Assembly (NCBI RefSeq): GCF_015477805.1 | Contig: NZ_JADLQL010000002.1 | Location: 1,302,001-1,366,000, forward strand | Reading direction: 5' to 3' | DNA from: Nocardia flavorosea | GTDB taxonomy: Bacteria; Actinomycetota; Actinomycetes; Mycobacteriales; Mycobacteriaceae | DNA: 64,000 nt | Shown here: positions 26,280 through 34,733 of the stretch, in pieces | Layout of the letters: every line of letters starts with the position of its first letter | Numbering within the stretch: position 1 is the first letter of the stretch | Position numbers and translations under genes: made by a program | The notes under the pieces: generated by a model | Told to the model about the DNA's origin: nothing | Database searches by the model: none | The model's input: only the letters and a program-made list of their open reading frames with translations

Positions 26280-26312
26280 CCCCTATTGATAGGCAACCCG
26301 CTTCCATAGGGG
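26280..26312. repeat. CCCCTAT / ATAGGGG inverted repeat before pckA
   Basis: Arms at 26280-26286 and 26306-26312 are separated by 19 nt. They lie 9 nt after the pseudo-GTPase stop and about 200 bp before pckA. Could be an operator or a short terminator; it has no T-run. Confidence 0.4.
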
Positions 26313-26514
26313 CCGCAATACCGCGTTAACCTCTAGACAGGAACCTGGGCGTCCGCTTGGTCCTGGTACACGCCCCCGCAGACCCGGTGGCGGGTACGGC
26401 GGGCCGAAGTGGGCGCCTCACCCGCCAATGGTGGCGCTAGGTGTTTTCGCGCTGGTCACGGGCCCGAGGGCCAGGGCGGAAGCAGTTGTCGCCGCCCATT
26501 TCAGGAGAGTTTTC

Positions 26515-28347
26515 ATGACCTCAGCGACCATTCCCGGTCTTCGTGGATCCGACGGCACCGCGCCGACCGAACACAGCGAACTGCTCGCCTGGGTTCAGGA
26601 GGTCGCCGAACTGACTCAGCCGGAGCGAGTCGTATGGGCGGACGGTTCCGACGCCGAATGGGACCGGCTCACCACCCAGCTCGTCGAGGCGGGCACGTTC
26701 CGGAAACTGGACGAGAAGAAGAAGCCGAACTCGTTCCTCGCGTTGTCCGACCCGTCCGACGTGGCCCGGGTCGAATCGCGCACCTTCATCTGTTCCCGAT
26801 CCGAATCCGACGCCGGTCCGACCAACAACTGGGTCGACCCCGCCGAGATGCGCGCCACCATGACCGAGCTGTACCGCGGCTCGATGAAGGGACGCACCAT
26901 GTACGTGGTGCCGTTCTGCATGGGCCCGCTCGGTGCCGAGGACCCCAAGCTGGGCGTCGAACTCACCGATTCGGAATATGTGGTGGTCTCCATGCGGGTC
27001 ATGACCCGCATGGGCCGGGCGGCGCTCGATCTGCTGGGCACGGACCGGCCGTTCGTGAAGGCACTGCATTCGGTGGGCGCGCCGCTGGCCGAAGGACAGG
27101 CCGATGTGCCGTGGCCGTGCAACGACACCAAATACATCACCCACTTCCCCGAGGACCGCGAGATCTGGAGCTACGGCTCCGGCTACGGCGGCAACGCGCT
27201 GCTCGGCAAGAAGTGCTACTCGCTGCGGATCGCTTCGGCCATGGCCCACGACGAGGGCTGGCTGGCAGAGCACATGCTCATCCTCAAGCTGATCTCGCCG
27301 GAGGACAAGGCGTACTACGTAGCCGCCGCCTTCCCCAGCGCCTGCGGTAAGACCAACCTCGCGATGATCCAGCCGACCGTTCCGGGCTGGCGCGCGGAAA
27401 CCCTGGGCGACGATATCGCCTGGATGCGGTTCGGTAAGGACGGCCGGCTGTACGCGGTGAACCCGGAGTTCGGCTTCTTCGGCGTCGCCCCGGGCACCAA
27501 CCGTTCCTCCAACCCGAACGCGATGGAGACGCTGGAGGCCGGTAACACCGTCTACACCAATGTCGCGCTCACCGACGACAACGATGTGTGGTGGGAGGGC
27601 CTGGAAGGCGAGCCCGATCACCTGATCGACTGGAAGGGCAACGACTGGGTCCGGCGGGAAACCGAAACGCTGGCCGCGCACCCGAACTCGCGGTACTGCA
27701 CCCCGATGTCGCAGTGCCCGACCCTGGCCGCCGAATGGGACGACCCGCAGGGCGTGCCGATTTCGGCGATCCTGTTCGGCGGACGCCGCAAGACCACCGT
27801 CCCGCTGGTCACCGAATCCTTCGACTGGCAGCACGGCGTGTTCATGGGCGCCACCCTGTCCTCCGAGCAGACCGCGGCCGCCGAGGGCAAGGTCGGCACC
27901 GTGCGCCGCGACCCGATGGCCATGCTGCCGTTCATGGGCTACCACGTGGGCGACTACATGGCGCACTGGATCAACGTCGGCAAGAACGCCGACGCCGCGA
28001 AACTGCCGAAGATCTTCTACGTGAACTGGTTCCGCCGCGGTGACGACGGCCGGTTCCTGTGGCCCGGCTTCGGCGAGAACTCCCGTGTCCTCGAATGGGT
28101 CGTCGGCCGGATCGAGGGTACGGCTGCGGCCGAGAGCACCCCGATCGGCAATGTGCCGACGGCCGCTCAGATGGATCTGGCCGGACTGGATGTGGACCCG
28201 GCCGATGTCGATGCGGCACTGGCGGTGGACGCCGACGAATGGCGGGCCGAGATTCCGCTCATCGAAGAGTGGTTCGAATTCGTCGGTGACAAACTGCCTT
28301 CCGGCGTGCGCGACGAATTCGAGGCGCTCAAACAGCGGATCAAGTAA
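26515..28347 (+). CDS. pckA: GTP-dependent phosphoenolpyruvate carboxykinase
   Basis: A 610-residue cytosolic enzyme interconverting oxaloacetate plus GTP and phosphoenolpyruvate plus CO2; it controls gluconeogenesis and, in mycobacteria, growth on fatty acids. GTP-form signatures are present: [19 protein letters not shown] near the start, [10 protein letters not shown], the kinase-1a P-loop [13 protein letters not shown] (around residue 280), LGDDIAWM, and [14 protein letters not shown]. Length fits the family (about 600-620). ATG 26515 has AGGAGA 9 nt upstream; the longer frame from 26428 is not supported. It stands after the dynamin-like pair, as in M. tuberculosis. Confidence 0.97.
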   Translation: MTSATIPGLRGSDGTAPTEHSELLAWVQEVAELTQPERVVWADGSDAEWDRLTTQLVEAGTFRKLDEKKKPNSFLALSDPSDVARVESRTFICSRSESDAGPTNNWVDPAEMRATMTELYRGSMKGRTMYVVPFCMGPLGAEDPKLGVELTDSEYVVVSMRVMTRMGRAALDLLGTDRPFVKALHSVGAPLAEGQADVPWPCNDTKYITHFPEDREIWSYGSGYGGNALLGKKCYSLRIASAMAHDEGWLAEHMLILKLISPEDKAYYVAAAFPSACGKTNLAMIQPTVPGWRAETLGDDIAWMRFGKDGRLYAVNPEFGFFGVAPGTNRSSNPNAMETLEAGNTVYTNVALTDDNDVWWEGLEGEPDHLIDWKGNDWVRRETETLAAHPNSRYCTPMSQCPTLAAEWDDPQGVPISAILFGGRRKTTVPLVTESFDWQHGVFMGATLSSEQTAAAEGKVGTVRRDPMAMLPFMGYHVGDYMAHWINVGKNADAAKLPKIFYVNWFRRGDDGRFLWPGFGENSRVLEWVVGRIEGTAAAESTPIGNVPTAAQMDLAGLDVDPADVDAALAVDADEWRAEIPLIEEWFEFVGDKLPSGVRDEFEALKQRIK

Positions 28348-28909
28348 TTCCGGAGGCGGTCCGCGGCGGCTCGGGGTAGGGGCTGGGTGGGCCTCCGGTC
28401 TTCGCTGCTGTGCTCTGTTATGGCGTTGCCTGGGAGCGGTGCGGGTAGGAGTTACCCGCACCGCTCTCGGGCGTCGGCGGGTGACGTGCATGGATCGCCG
28501 GGCTTTATCTATCGTGCGGCGTGGTCCGGGGGCTGTGGACCTTGTTGTCGGGGTGGATGATCGGTGACGGACACCGGCGGGCGTTTCGGGTCGCTGAGTT
28601 GTGCCTATGCGCAGCCTGGTCGGATGACTGTGGATTCTGTTCCGAGGTGGGCCGTCCGCGAAGGGGCGGGCTGTATTTCGGAGGTGAACCATTCGGAGGA
28701 GCGGTAACCGGGGCGGGGATCTCATGGCTTTCCGGCGGGTGGCTCGTCCGGTGCGGCGGTAGGTGGTTTGGGTGTTTTTGCCTTATTCTGTGGACGTAAC
28801 GAAACCCGTGCTCACGCAATGCTGATTGCCGGACTGTCCTGCTCCTGATCGGCCCGCCTGTCGCACGATCCGCGGCCGAGCCGATCACTCCGCGAGAGGT
28901 GGTTGGAAA
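28348..28909. other. gene-poor region after pckA
   Basis: No supported gene is seen. It holds the stem-loop at 28434-28466. Open frames at 28521-28799 (+) and 28505-28924 (-) overlap each other and show no domain, and the first is rich in Trp and Cys, unlike a real gene here. Confidence 0.5.
28434..28466 (+). terminator. strong stem-loop after pckA
   Basis: A 14-bp perfect stem, GAGCGGTGCGGGTA pairing with TACCCGCACCGCTC, with a 5-nt loop, 87 nt after the pckA stop. There is no U-run, so it is a non-canonical terminator or an RNA-stabilising hairpin. Confidence 0.55.
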
Positions 28910-29092
28910 ATGGCCGAAGGGCATCTGTCCCCGCAGTCCAGTGAAGATGTTCCGATGAGTACCCCATTGCAGCGGGCCGCGGGCCGGTTGCAGTCGGCGC
29001 TGCCGGAGGGGTGGCAGGTGGAGGTGGTCGACGAGGGCGACGGGGCGCCGGACGGTGGGCAGATTCTGCGCGCGTTGCTGGTTACCGATTAG
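28910..29092 (+). CDS. small hypothetical protein (60 aa)
   Basis: A 60-residue acidic protein, not recognised. It has the shape of a small soluble helix-strand domain (LQRAAGRLQSALPEGWQVEV). The ATG at 28910 has AGAGGTGG about 6-8 nt upstream; a second ATG at 28954 could start it later. Codon use is GC-rich at third positions, which supports coding. It has no neighbours in obvious operon contact. Existence should be considered likely but not certain. Confidence 0.5.
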   Translation: MAEGHLSPQSSEDVPMSTPLQRAAGRLQSALPEGWQVEVVDEGDGAPDGGQILRALLVTD

Positions 29093-29413
29093 TTTGCTCG
29101 CCAGGGGGTTTCCCGGATAGTTCGGGACGGCTTGTCATGGGGGTATTTCACGTATCGGGGGATTGCCGCTGGTGCGACTGTGGCGGGTTCGTGGTGTGCG
29201 GCAGGCGGACTCATCCGGTTTCCGGCGCAGATCGAATCCCTGTTCGCGAGCGCCGTTAGCCGGCCTGCGATTGTCGTCCGGCGAATTCGTTCCTCCCGGT
29301 TCGTCTTTCATCGAACGCACTATTGCGATTTGTTGCTGGATCGCGCATGATGTTAGCCAGGTATCAGCTCGCTCCATTCATCGAACCGAAGACCCACAAT
29401 CGGGAGTGCGTTC
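29093..29413. other. intergenic region, no gene seen
   Basis: Somewhat less GC-rich than average. No open frame with a ribosome-binding site or known domain is seen. Confidence 0.4.
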
Positions 29414-29728
29414 ATGGCGGTGCAAGTGATCGGCCGGGCGTTGATGACCAGCGACCAGACCGACCATCAAGCGAAAAGCGTTGGCAGCGGCGGCTGGGTC
29501 GTCTCCTTCCTACCGGGACGAACCCTGACCACCGAACAGGCCATGGCCGCCATGCAGGCGGCGGAAGCGGTGGCGGTGGTCGGGGGGTTGGCCGATCTGG
29601 TCGGGCTCACAACCCTCGAAACCGTCGGGCTGGCCATTCAGGAATCACCGTGGACCCGGGCCGAGCCCGTGGTACGCAGCGGTTGGCGCGAACGGATCGG
29701 CCGGGGGCGCCCGCAGCTCGCGCTCTAG
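29414..29728 (+). CDS. small hypothetical protein (104 aa)
   Basis: A 104-residue protein with an N-terminal strand-rich part (MAVQVIGRALMT, GGWVVSFLPGRTLTTEQAMAAM) and a helical, hydrophobic centre (AVAVVGGLADLVGLTTLETVGLAI), then a basic tail. No family recognised with certainty. GGGAG lies about 10 nt upstream of the ATG. Its TAG overlaps the stop of the convergent methyltransferase gene (4-bp overlap). The layout suggests a soluble single-domain protein. Confidence 0.55.
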   Translation: MAVQVIGRALMTSDQTDHQAKSVGSGGWVVSFLPGRTLTTEQAMAAMQAAEAVAVVGGLADLVGLTTLETVGLAIQESPWTRAEPVVRSGWRERIGRGRPQLAL

Positions 29729-30597
29729 TCACGCCGCGGTGGCCGGCCGGGTTTCTCGGCCACCACCACAAGGTTGCTCACGAGTAGCTCCCGGAGTCCG
29801 GGTATCCGCACCAGCCACCAGGCCCAGCGCGGGTGGTAGCGCGGGAACACCGCGTGTACGGTCGCGGCCGTGCGTTCGGCCCAGCGCACGCCGTCGCGCG
29901 CGGGCACCGCGAACAACGACACCCCGAAACGGTTCTTCGGTTCCCGTCCGTTCTTCCGGTGATATCGGCGCGCGGCGTACTCGCCGCCGAGATAATGCCA
30001 AGGCCCGGTTTCGTGACCGCCGAACGGTCCCAGCCATACGGTGTAGGACAGCACGATGAGCCCGCCGGGCTTGGTCACCCGCACCATTTCGTCGGCCATC
30101 CGCCACGGGTCCGGGACATGTTCGGCCACATTCGAGGAGAAACAGATATCGACGGCATCGTCGCGGAACGGTAGCGCCATCCCGGAGCCGCGGACCGCCG
30201 CCGGAACCGTGATGCCCGCGGCATGCATTTCGGAAGGGTCGGGCTCGACCGGGATGTACCGGGCGCCGGCCCGGGCGAATTCGTCGGCAAAATACCCGGG
30301 ACCGCCGCCGACATCCAGGACAGTGGTTCCGGCCAGCTCGCGACCGGTGAGATCGGCGTGGAAATCACCGAGCAGGTGCACGCTGTCGGTGGCGATACCG
30401 CCGTAGAAGCGAGCGGGTTCGGTCTGCTCGAATCGGAAACTGCGCAGCAGTCGTACCGAGCGACGCAGCGTGGCCCGCCGGGCGAACCGGAACCGTTTCC
30501 GTGGCCGCCGGGGGGCGGCCGGCTCCGCCGCCCGGGAGCCGGGAGCACCGGTACCGGCGGGAGTGGGGTCCGCCACCGCGGGCGGTATCCGGACCAT
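29725..30597 (-). CDS. class I SAM methyltransferase (Rv0224c-like)
   Basis: A 290-residue methyltransferase. The SAM-binding motif is TVLDVGGGPGYFADEF, with the acidic end of strand two (IPVEPDPSEM), motif IV-like DDAVDICFSSNVAEHV, and KPGGLIVLSYTVWLGPFGGHETG. The sequence corresponds strongly to M. tuberculosis Rv0224c over most of its length as recalled. The first 35 residues are a Pro/Ala-rich extension not in that protein. ATG 30597 is preferred: GAGG lies 8 nt upstream; GTG 30621 is possible. It is divergent from the GT4 gene, again as in M. tuberculosis. The methyl acceptor is unknown; a glycan or lipid of the envelope is likely from context. Confidence 0.88.
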   Translation of the reverse strand: MVRIPPAVADPTPAGTGAPGSRAAEPAAPRRPRKRFRFARRATLRRSVRLLRSFRFEQTEPARFYGGIATDSVHLLGDFHADLTGRELAGTTVLDVGGGPGYFADEFARAGARYIPVEPDPSEMHAAGITVPAAVRGSGMALPFRDDAVDICFSSNVAEHVPDPWRMADEMVRVTKPGGLIVLSYTVWLGPFGGHETGPWHYLGGEYAARRYHRKNGREPKNRFGVSLFAVPARDGVRWAERTAATVHAVFPRYHPRWAWWLVRIPGLRELLVSNLVVVAEKPGRPPRRD

Positions 30598-30868
30598 GGA
30601 CGATTCCTCGGCGTCGAGCACGATGCCGAGTTTCCCATATTGTGACCGGCCACAGAATCCCCGGCGGCGCACAACCGGGCCCCGGTTGCGGTTCCTTTCC
30701 GCCGAGTCCGCAACGGTGTCCCGATCTTGGCAAAAGCATGAGACATGCAGGTGGGGCGAGGTGCCGAAGAGCGCTGCGCGTTAGGGTGTAGCGCGATGCC
30801 CGGTCCCCCCGCGGGACCACTGCGACCGTCCCGTCCGCGGGACCCGAGCCGACCGGAGAAGCCCCGAC

Positions 30869-32074
30869 GTGCGCGAAGTACTCCTACTCTGCTGGCGTGA
30901 TACCGGGCACCCCCAGGGCGGCGGCAGCGAACGGTACTTGGAGCAGGTCGGGACGCAACTGGCTGCCCGCGGCATCCGGGTGACACTGCGAACGGCCCGC
31001 TATCCCGGCGCGGCCGAACGTGAGCGGCGCGACGGTATCGATATCAGCCGCGGCGGTGGCCGGTTCACCGTATACCCCCGGGCGCTGGCCGCTATCCTCT
31101 TCGGCCGGCTCGGGCTGGGCCCGCTGAAAGGTGTGCGGCCGGATGCGGTGGTCGATACACAGAACGGCATCCCGTTCTTCGCCCGCCTGGTTTCGGGTGC
31201 GCCGTCGGTGGTGCTGGTACATCACGGGCACCGGGAGCAGTGGCCGGTGGCCGGCAAACTGGTGGGGCGTATCGGCTGGTGGATCGAATCGTCGCTGTCG
31301 CCGCGCATCCACCGCCACGACCAGTACCTGACGGTTTCGCTGCCCTCCGCCGAGGAATTGGCGACACTGGGTGTGGACCCTTCCCGGATCGCGGTCGTTC
31401 GCAACGGTGCCGAAGCCGTCCCCGCCGGAGCCCCTACCGGAAACGCGGCGGTGCGCACGCCCGAACCGCGGGTGGTGGTGCTTTCGCGACTGGTACCGCA
31501 CAAACAGATCGAGGACGCGCTCACCGCGGTCGCCCGGCTGCGCGGCCGGATCCCTGCCGTACACCTCGATGTGATCGGTGGCGGTTGGTGGGCGGACAAG
31601 CTGAAGGATCAGGCCGCCGCACTCGGTATCGCCGACGCGGTGACCTTCCACGGACATGTCGGCGAACGCCGTAAACACGAACTGCTGTCCCGGGCCTGGG
31701 TGCATGTACTGCCGTCCCGTAAGGAAGGCTGGGGACTGGCGGTGATCGAAGCCGCCCAGCACGGGGTACCCACCGTCGGTTACCGCTCGTCGCGGGGGCT
31801 CACCGATTCGGTGATCGACGGTGTGACCGGGTTGCTGGCCGACGATGCCGACCAGCTGGCGACCATTGTCGGCGAACTGCTCGACGATGCCGCCGCCCGC
31901 ACCATCATGGGTGAGAAAGCCCGGGCGCGGGCCCGGGAATTCTCCTGGGAACATACGGCCACGGGCGTGCACGAGGTATTGGCGGCCGCCGCCGCCGGCC
32001 GCCGGGTGAGCGGGCTGATTTCGCCCGGCGACGAGCATGCGGCGCGGATCGGGATCACCGAGGTAGGAGCCTGA
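30869..32074 (+). CDS. GT4-family glycosyltransferase (Rv0225-like)
   Basis: A 401-residue retaining glycosyltransferase of two Rossmann domains. It shows the N-terminal glycine-rich loop (TGHPQGGGSERYLEQVG), the donor-site segment VVVLSRLVPHKQIEDAL, and the EGWGLAVIEAAQHG block with the paired Glu (EX7E). Donor and acceptor cannot be read; the neighbours (methyltransferase, membrane proteins, aftD) suggest an envelope glycan. GTG 30869 has GGAGAA upstream. TTAGGGT at 30781-30787 may serve as a -10 with a short leader. Corresponds to M. tuberculosis Rv0225. Confidence 0.88.
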   Translation: MREVLLLCWRDTGHPQGGGSERYLEQVGTQLAARGIRVTLRTARYPGAAERERRDGIDISRGGGRFTVYPRALAAILFGRLGLGPLKGVRPDAVVDTQNGIPFFARLVSGAPSVVLVHHGHREQWPVAGKLVGRIGWWIESSLSPRIHRHDQYLTVSLPSAEELATLGVDPSRIAVVRNGAEAVPAGAPTGNAAVRTPEPRVVVLSRLVPHKQIEDALTAVARLRGRIPAVHLDVIGGGWWADKLKDQAAALGIADAVTFHGHVGERRKHELLSRAWVHVLPSRKEGWGLAVIEAAQHGVPTVGYRSSRGLTDSVIDGVTGLLADDADQLATIVGELLDDAAARTIMGEKARARAREFSWEHTATGVHEVLAAAAAGRRVSGLISPGDEHAARIGITEVGA

Positions 32075-32445
32075 GATCGTCGCCGGCGCAGAACCGCGCC
32101 TCAGCTGCCTGAATCGCCGTCGCGGTCGGCACATTGCGCCCATGGCGGCGGCCGAGAGGTGTCGACCGGACCCGGTGAACCCCGCGCGCTACGGCCGGGT
32201 GCGCGGGACGGTCGCGCGAGCAGCCGTCGGCTTCCACATTCAGCGCTGGAACGCATCGTGCCCGGTTACCGGGGCAACGGCCGTGGGCGCCCCGACGGGT
32301 ACGGCCGGTGGGCGCTCGCGGACGAGAAGATCACCGGCAAGGTCGGCGCCGCCGAGATCGTCCAGTAGCTGGTCGACCGGAAGACCATCCGAGTCGCCCG
32401 CACGCTGTGTACCGCCAGGTTCGGTTGCCGATACGGCAGCTGGAA
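32075..32445. other. convergent intergenic region, no gene seen
   Basis: About 370 bp between the GT4 gene and the convergent membrane-protein gene. Several overlapping open frames exist in different frames but none has a start signal or recognisable sequence. Confidence 0.45.
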
Positions 32446-34656
32446 TCACGCGCTCCGAGACCGGTTGGGGGTTTCGGCCGGACGCCGGGTCGCGCCTCGG
32501 CCGGAGAGGAACCGGAGCGGGATCGTGAGTAGCGGTGTCGCCAGGAGCAGCGCCCACAGGATATGTGCGCCGATCACCGGCCCCCGGTGTTCCGGGGCGG
32601 GGCGCGGCATGACGTCCGGCACCCGGTAGAGGCGTAGTTCTTCGCTGTCGAACACCGGCTCCAGCTGGGCGAGGGTGGTGGCGGACCGGCCCAGCGGGCC
32701 CGGGGTATCGCGTTCGACGAGAACCCAGCCGACCCCCAGCCGTGCGAGTTCGGTCGCATCGCCCCCGGCGAGCAATAGGTCCTCCACGGTCCGGGCGCGT
32801 ACACCCTCCCCGGTCACGGTTTCGCCGTGAACAGGCAGCGCACCGGTTTGCAGGACGTCGCGCGGCAGCATTCGCGGCGCCGGATCGAGCGCCGGTGCCG
32901 GACCGGAGTACGGGAAGCGCCGGAACATTCCACCCGGTAGGACCGCGATATCACCGGGGCCGTCGATACGGTCGGCCACCTCACCCCAGGCGTCCGGGTA
33001 CTGAACGGCCTGCACCTGCCCGCCCACGCCCCAGGCCAGGTCGGGCAGCGGCAGGATAAGCATCCCCGCGAAGAGCACGGCCAGCGCGACCGATGCGCGC
33101 ATCGGTCCGCGAGGAGCGGAGATCCGGGAACCCGTAGCCGGTGTGTTCCGGTCCGTTCCAGCGGCCGGTACGCCGGATTCGGCAGCAGGGCCGCCCGGAG
33201 GAACCTGCGCGGTCTCGGCCGGGGGGCCGATGACGCCGACTGGGGCCGAACCTTTCGTATCGCCGGGGCGGGAAGTGGCCGTATCGTCAGGACAGGAATC
33301 GGCTGGGCGGCCGGCGGTGGGGTCGGTGGTGCCGCCGGAGTCGGAGGCAGGTGCTTCGCCGGAGTCGGGGCGGGGGGCCGCCGCGAGCGCTTCGGTGGAG
33401 GTGGACGCCGGTGTGCTGGGCGGGGCGGGTGGAGCAGTGTCCTGGCCGTCCGAACCGGGCGCCAGGGGGGAATCGCCGGGACGTACGGGCGTGTCACAGG
33501 CGGATACGGGAGATCGCCGACCGGTCGCGATCGCGCAGGCTGCTGCGGCACACAGGCCGTATCCGGGGACGGCGAGAGCCACGAACTTCTGTGTATCGCG
33601 GAACAGTCCCGCGCCGGGTACCTGTCCGACAAGCCATTCCATGACAGCCAGTCCAGCCGGAGTCGCGGCGAGCGCCGGCAGTACGACCGCCACCGCGGCG
33701 AGGACGAGCAGCAAGCGGCGGGCGCGGACGCGTTCGGGGTCGCCGTCCGCGGCCGCCACTCTGCGCACCCCAAATGCGACCACGGCCAGCAAAAGGACGG
33801 TCGCGACCGCGGCCAGTGGCGTGGTGCGCGAACCGGGGACGGCATCCGCGTTCCAGATCCCACCCAGTCCGGCGAGACTGCCCACAGTGCCCAGCCACGG
33901 CTCGGCCCGGGCTGCGAAGGCGGGTACACCCGCCGGGTCGGAGGGTTCGGCCGCGACCCCCGAAACGGTCGTTGCCAGCAACCATGGCACCGAGGCCGCC
34001 GCCACGAGCAGGAGTACGCCGGCCGATCGTCGCCATCCGGCGATCGTCACAGCAATGATTGCGCCCAAGAGCGCACCGGTCGGGGTGAGTCCCGCGGCCG
34101 CGAGGAGCCCGCCCAGCAATGCCCAGTTCCGGAAACGGTCCCAGCGGGCCGATGTTCCGGTTCGGCTCCCGGCCGGCGAATGCGCGGCCCCGCCTCGGGT
34201 CCGGCGGGCAGCCACGGCGATCCAGGGCAGGGCCGCATAGCCGGTGAGCAGACTCCAGTGTCCCTGCAGCAGACGTTCGGCGATGTAGGGATTCCAGACC
34301 GTGAGTGTGGTGGCGACCAGTTGCGCGGCGAGCGGCGCGCGAAGCAGGTCGCGGGCCAGGACGGCGGCACCGTAGCCCGCGGCCCAGAGCGCGGTCACCA
34401 GGATTGCCTTGACCACCACGCCGCCGTCGACGATTACCGAGAGCGTGGCGAGCAGGGCGTCCTGGGGTACTGCCCGGGGAGCGGCATCGCCCAGGCCGAG
34501 CGCGGTATCGGTGAGGTAGGAGCGCGGGGTGCTCACGGCATCGCGGAGCAGGAGAAAGCCGGATCGCAGCAGCGGCGCGGTGATCAGGAGGGCGAGCAGC
34601 AGGCTGTATCCGGCCGGGAGCCACGGTGTCCATCGGCCCGCTCGTTGTGCACCCAC
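32446..34656 (-). CDS. large polytopic membrane protein (Rv0226c-like), with low-complexity insert
   Basis: The 736-residue product begins with alternating hydrophobic helices and loops as in GT-C-type glycosyltransferases (SLLLALLITAPLLRSGFLLLRDAV, then VWNPYIAERLLQGHWSLLTGYAALPWIAVA). The WNPYxxERLxQGHW block is a distinctive conserved loop. A Pro/Ser/Thr-rich insert of about 150 residues (roughly 385-535, low complexity) interrupts the protein. The C-terminal part has a soluble stretch ending in two hydrophobic segments. M. tuberculosis Rv0226c (576 aa) is the counterpart by position and length minus the insert. GTG 34656 has TAGGGT 8 nt upstream. Function unproven; glycan transfer or export is likely from context. 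Confidence 0.78.
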   Translation of the reverse strand: MGAQRAGRWTPWLPAGYSLLLALLITAPLLRSGFLLLRDAVSTPRSYLTDTALGLGDAAPRAVPQDALLATLSVIVDGGVVVKAILVTALWAAGYGAAVLARDLLRAPLAAQLVATTLTVWNPYIAERLLQGHWSLLTGYAALPWIAVAARRTRGGAAHSPAGSRTGTSARWDRFRNWALLGGLLAAAGLTPTGALLGAIIAVTIAGWRRSAGVLLLVAAASVPWLLATTVSGVAAEPSDPAGVPAFAARAEPWLGTVGSLAGLGGIWNADAVPGSRTTPLAAVATVLLLAVVAFGVRRVAAADGDPERVRARRLLLVLAAVAVVLPALAATPAGLAVMEWLVGQVPGAGLFRDTQKFVALAVPGYGLCAAAACAIATGRRSPVSACDTPVRPGDSPLAPGSDGQDTAPPAPPSTPASTSTEALAAAPRPDSGEAPASDSGGTTDPTAGRPADSCPDDTATSRPGDTKGSAPVGVIGPPAETAQVPPGGPAAESGVPAAGTDRNTPATGSRISAPRGPMRASVALAVLFAGMLILPLPDLAWGVGGQVQAVQYPDAWGEVADRIDGPGDIAVLPGGMFRRFPYSGPAPALDPAPRMLPRDVLQTGALPVHGETVTGEGVRARTVEDLLLAGGDATELARLGVGWVLVERDTPGPLGRSATTLAQLEPVFDSEELRLYRVPDVMPRPAPEHRGPVIGAHILWALLLATPLLTIPLRFLSGRGATRRPAETPNRSRSA

Positions 34657-34664
34657 GGCCAGTC

Positions 34665-34670
34665 ACCCTA
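34665..34670 (-). promoter_or_regulatory. -10 hexamer of a probable leaderless promoter for the Rv0226c-like gene
   Basis: TAGGGT on the minus strand with 8 nt to the GTG at 34656. Confidence 0.42.
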
Positions 34671-34720
34671 CGTTCGCGGGTGCGGGCGGGGCGGACCGGT
34701 CCACGCGCCGCCCCGAGTGG

Positions 34721-34726
34721 GAGACT
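34721..34726 (+). promoter_or_regulatory. -10 hexamer (weak) of a possible leaderless promoter for the flippase-like gene
   Basis: GAGACT with exactly 7 nt to the GTG at 34734. The first base deviates from TAnnnT. Confidence 0.35.
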
Positions 34727-34733
34727 TGCCCGC

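Noticed and set aside
28505..28924. 139-codon open frame on the minus strand and a 92-codon frame on the plus strand in the gap after pckA
   Set aside because: They overlap each other, have no ribosome-binding site and no domain; the plus-strand product is rich in Trp and Cys, unlike a real gene here.
32075..32445. Several overlapping open frames between the GT4 gene and the convergent membrane-protein gene
   Set aside because: No consistent frame, no ribosome-binding site and no family resemblance. Might be remnants, but nothing supports a specific gene.
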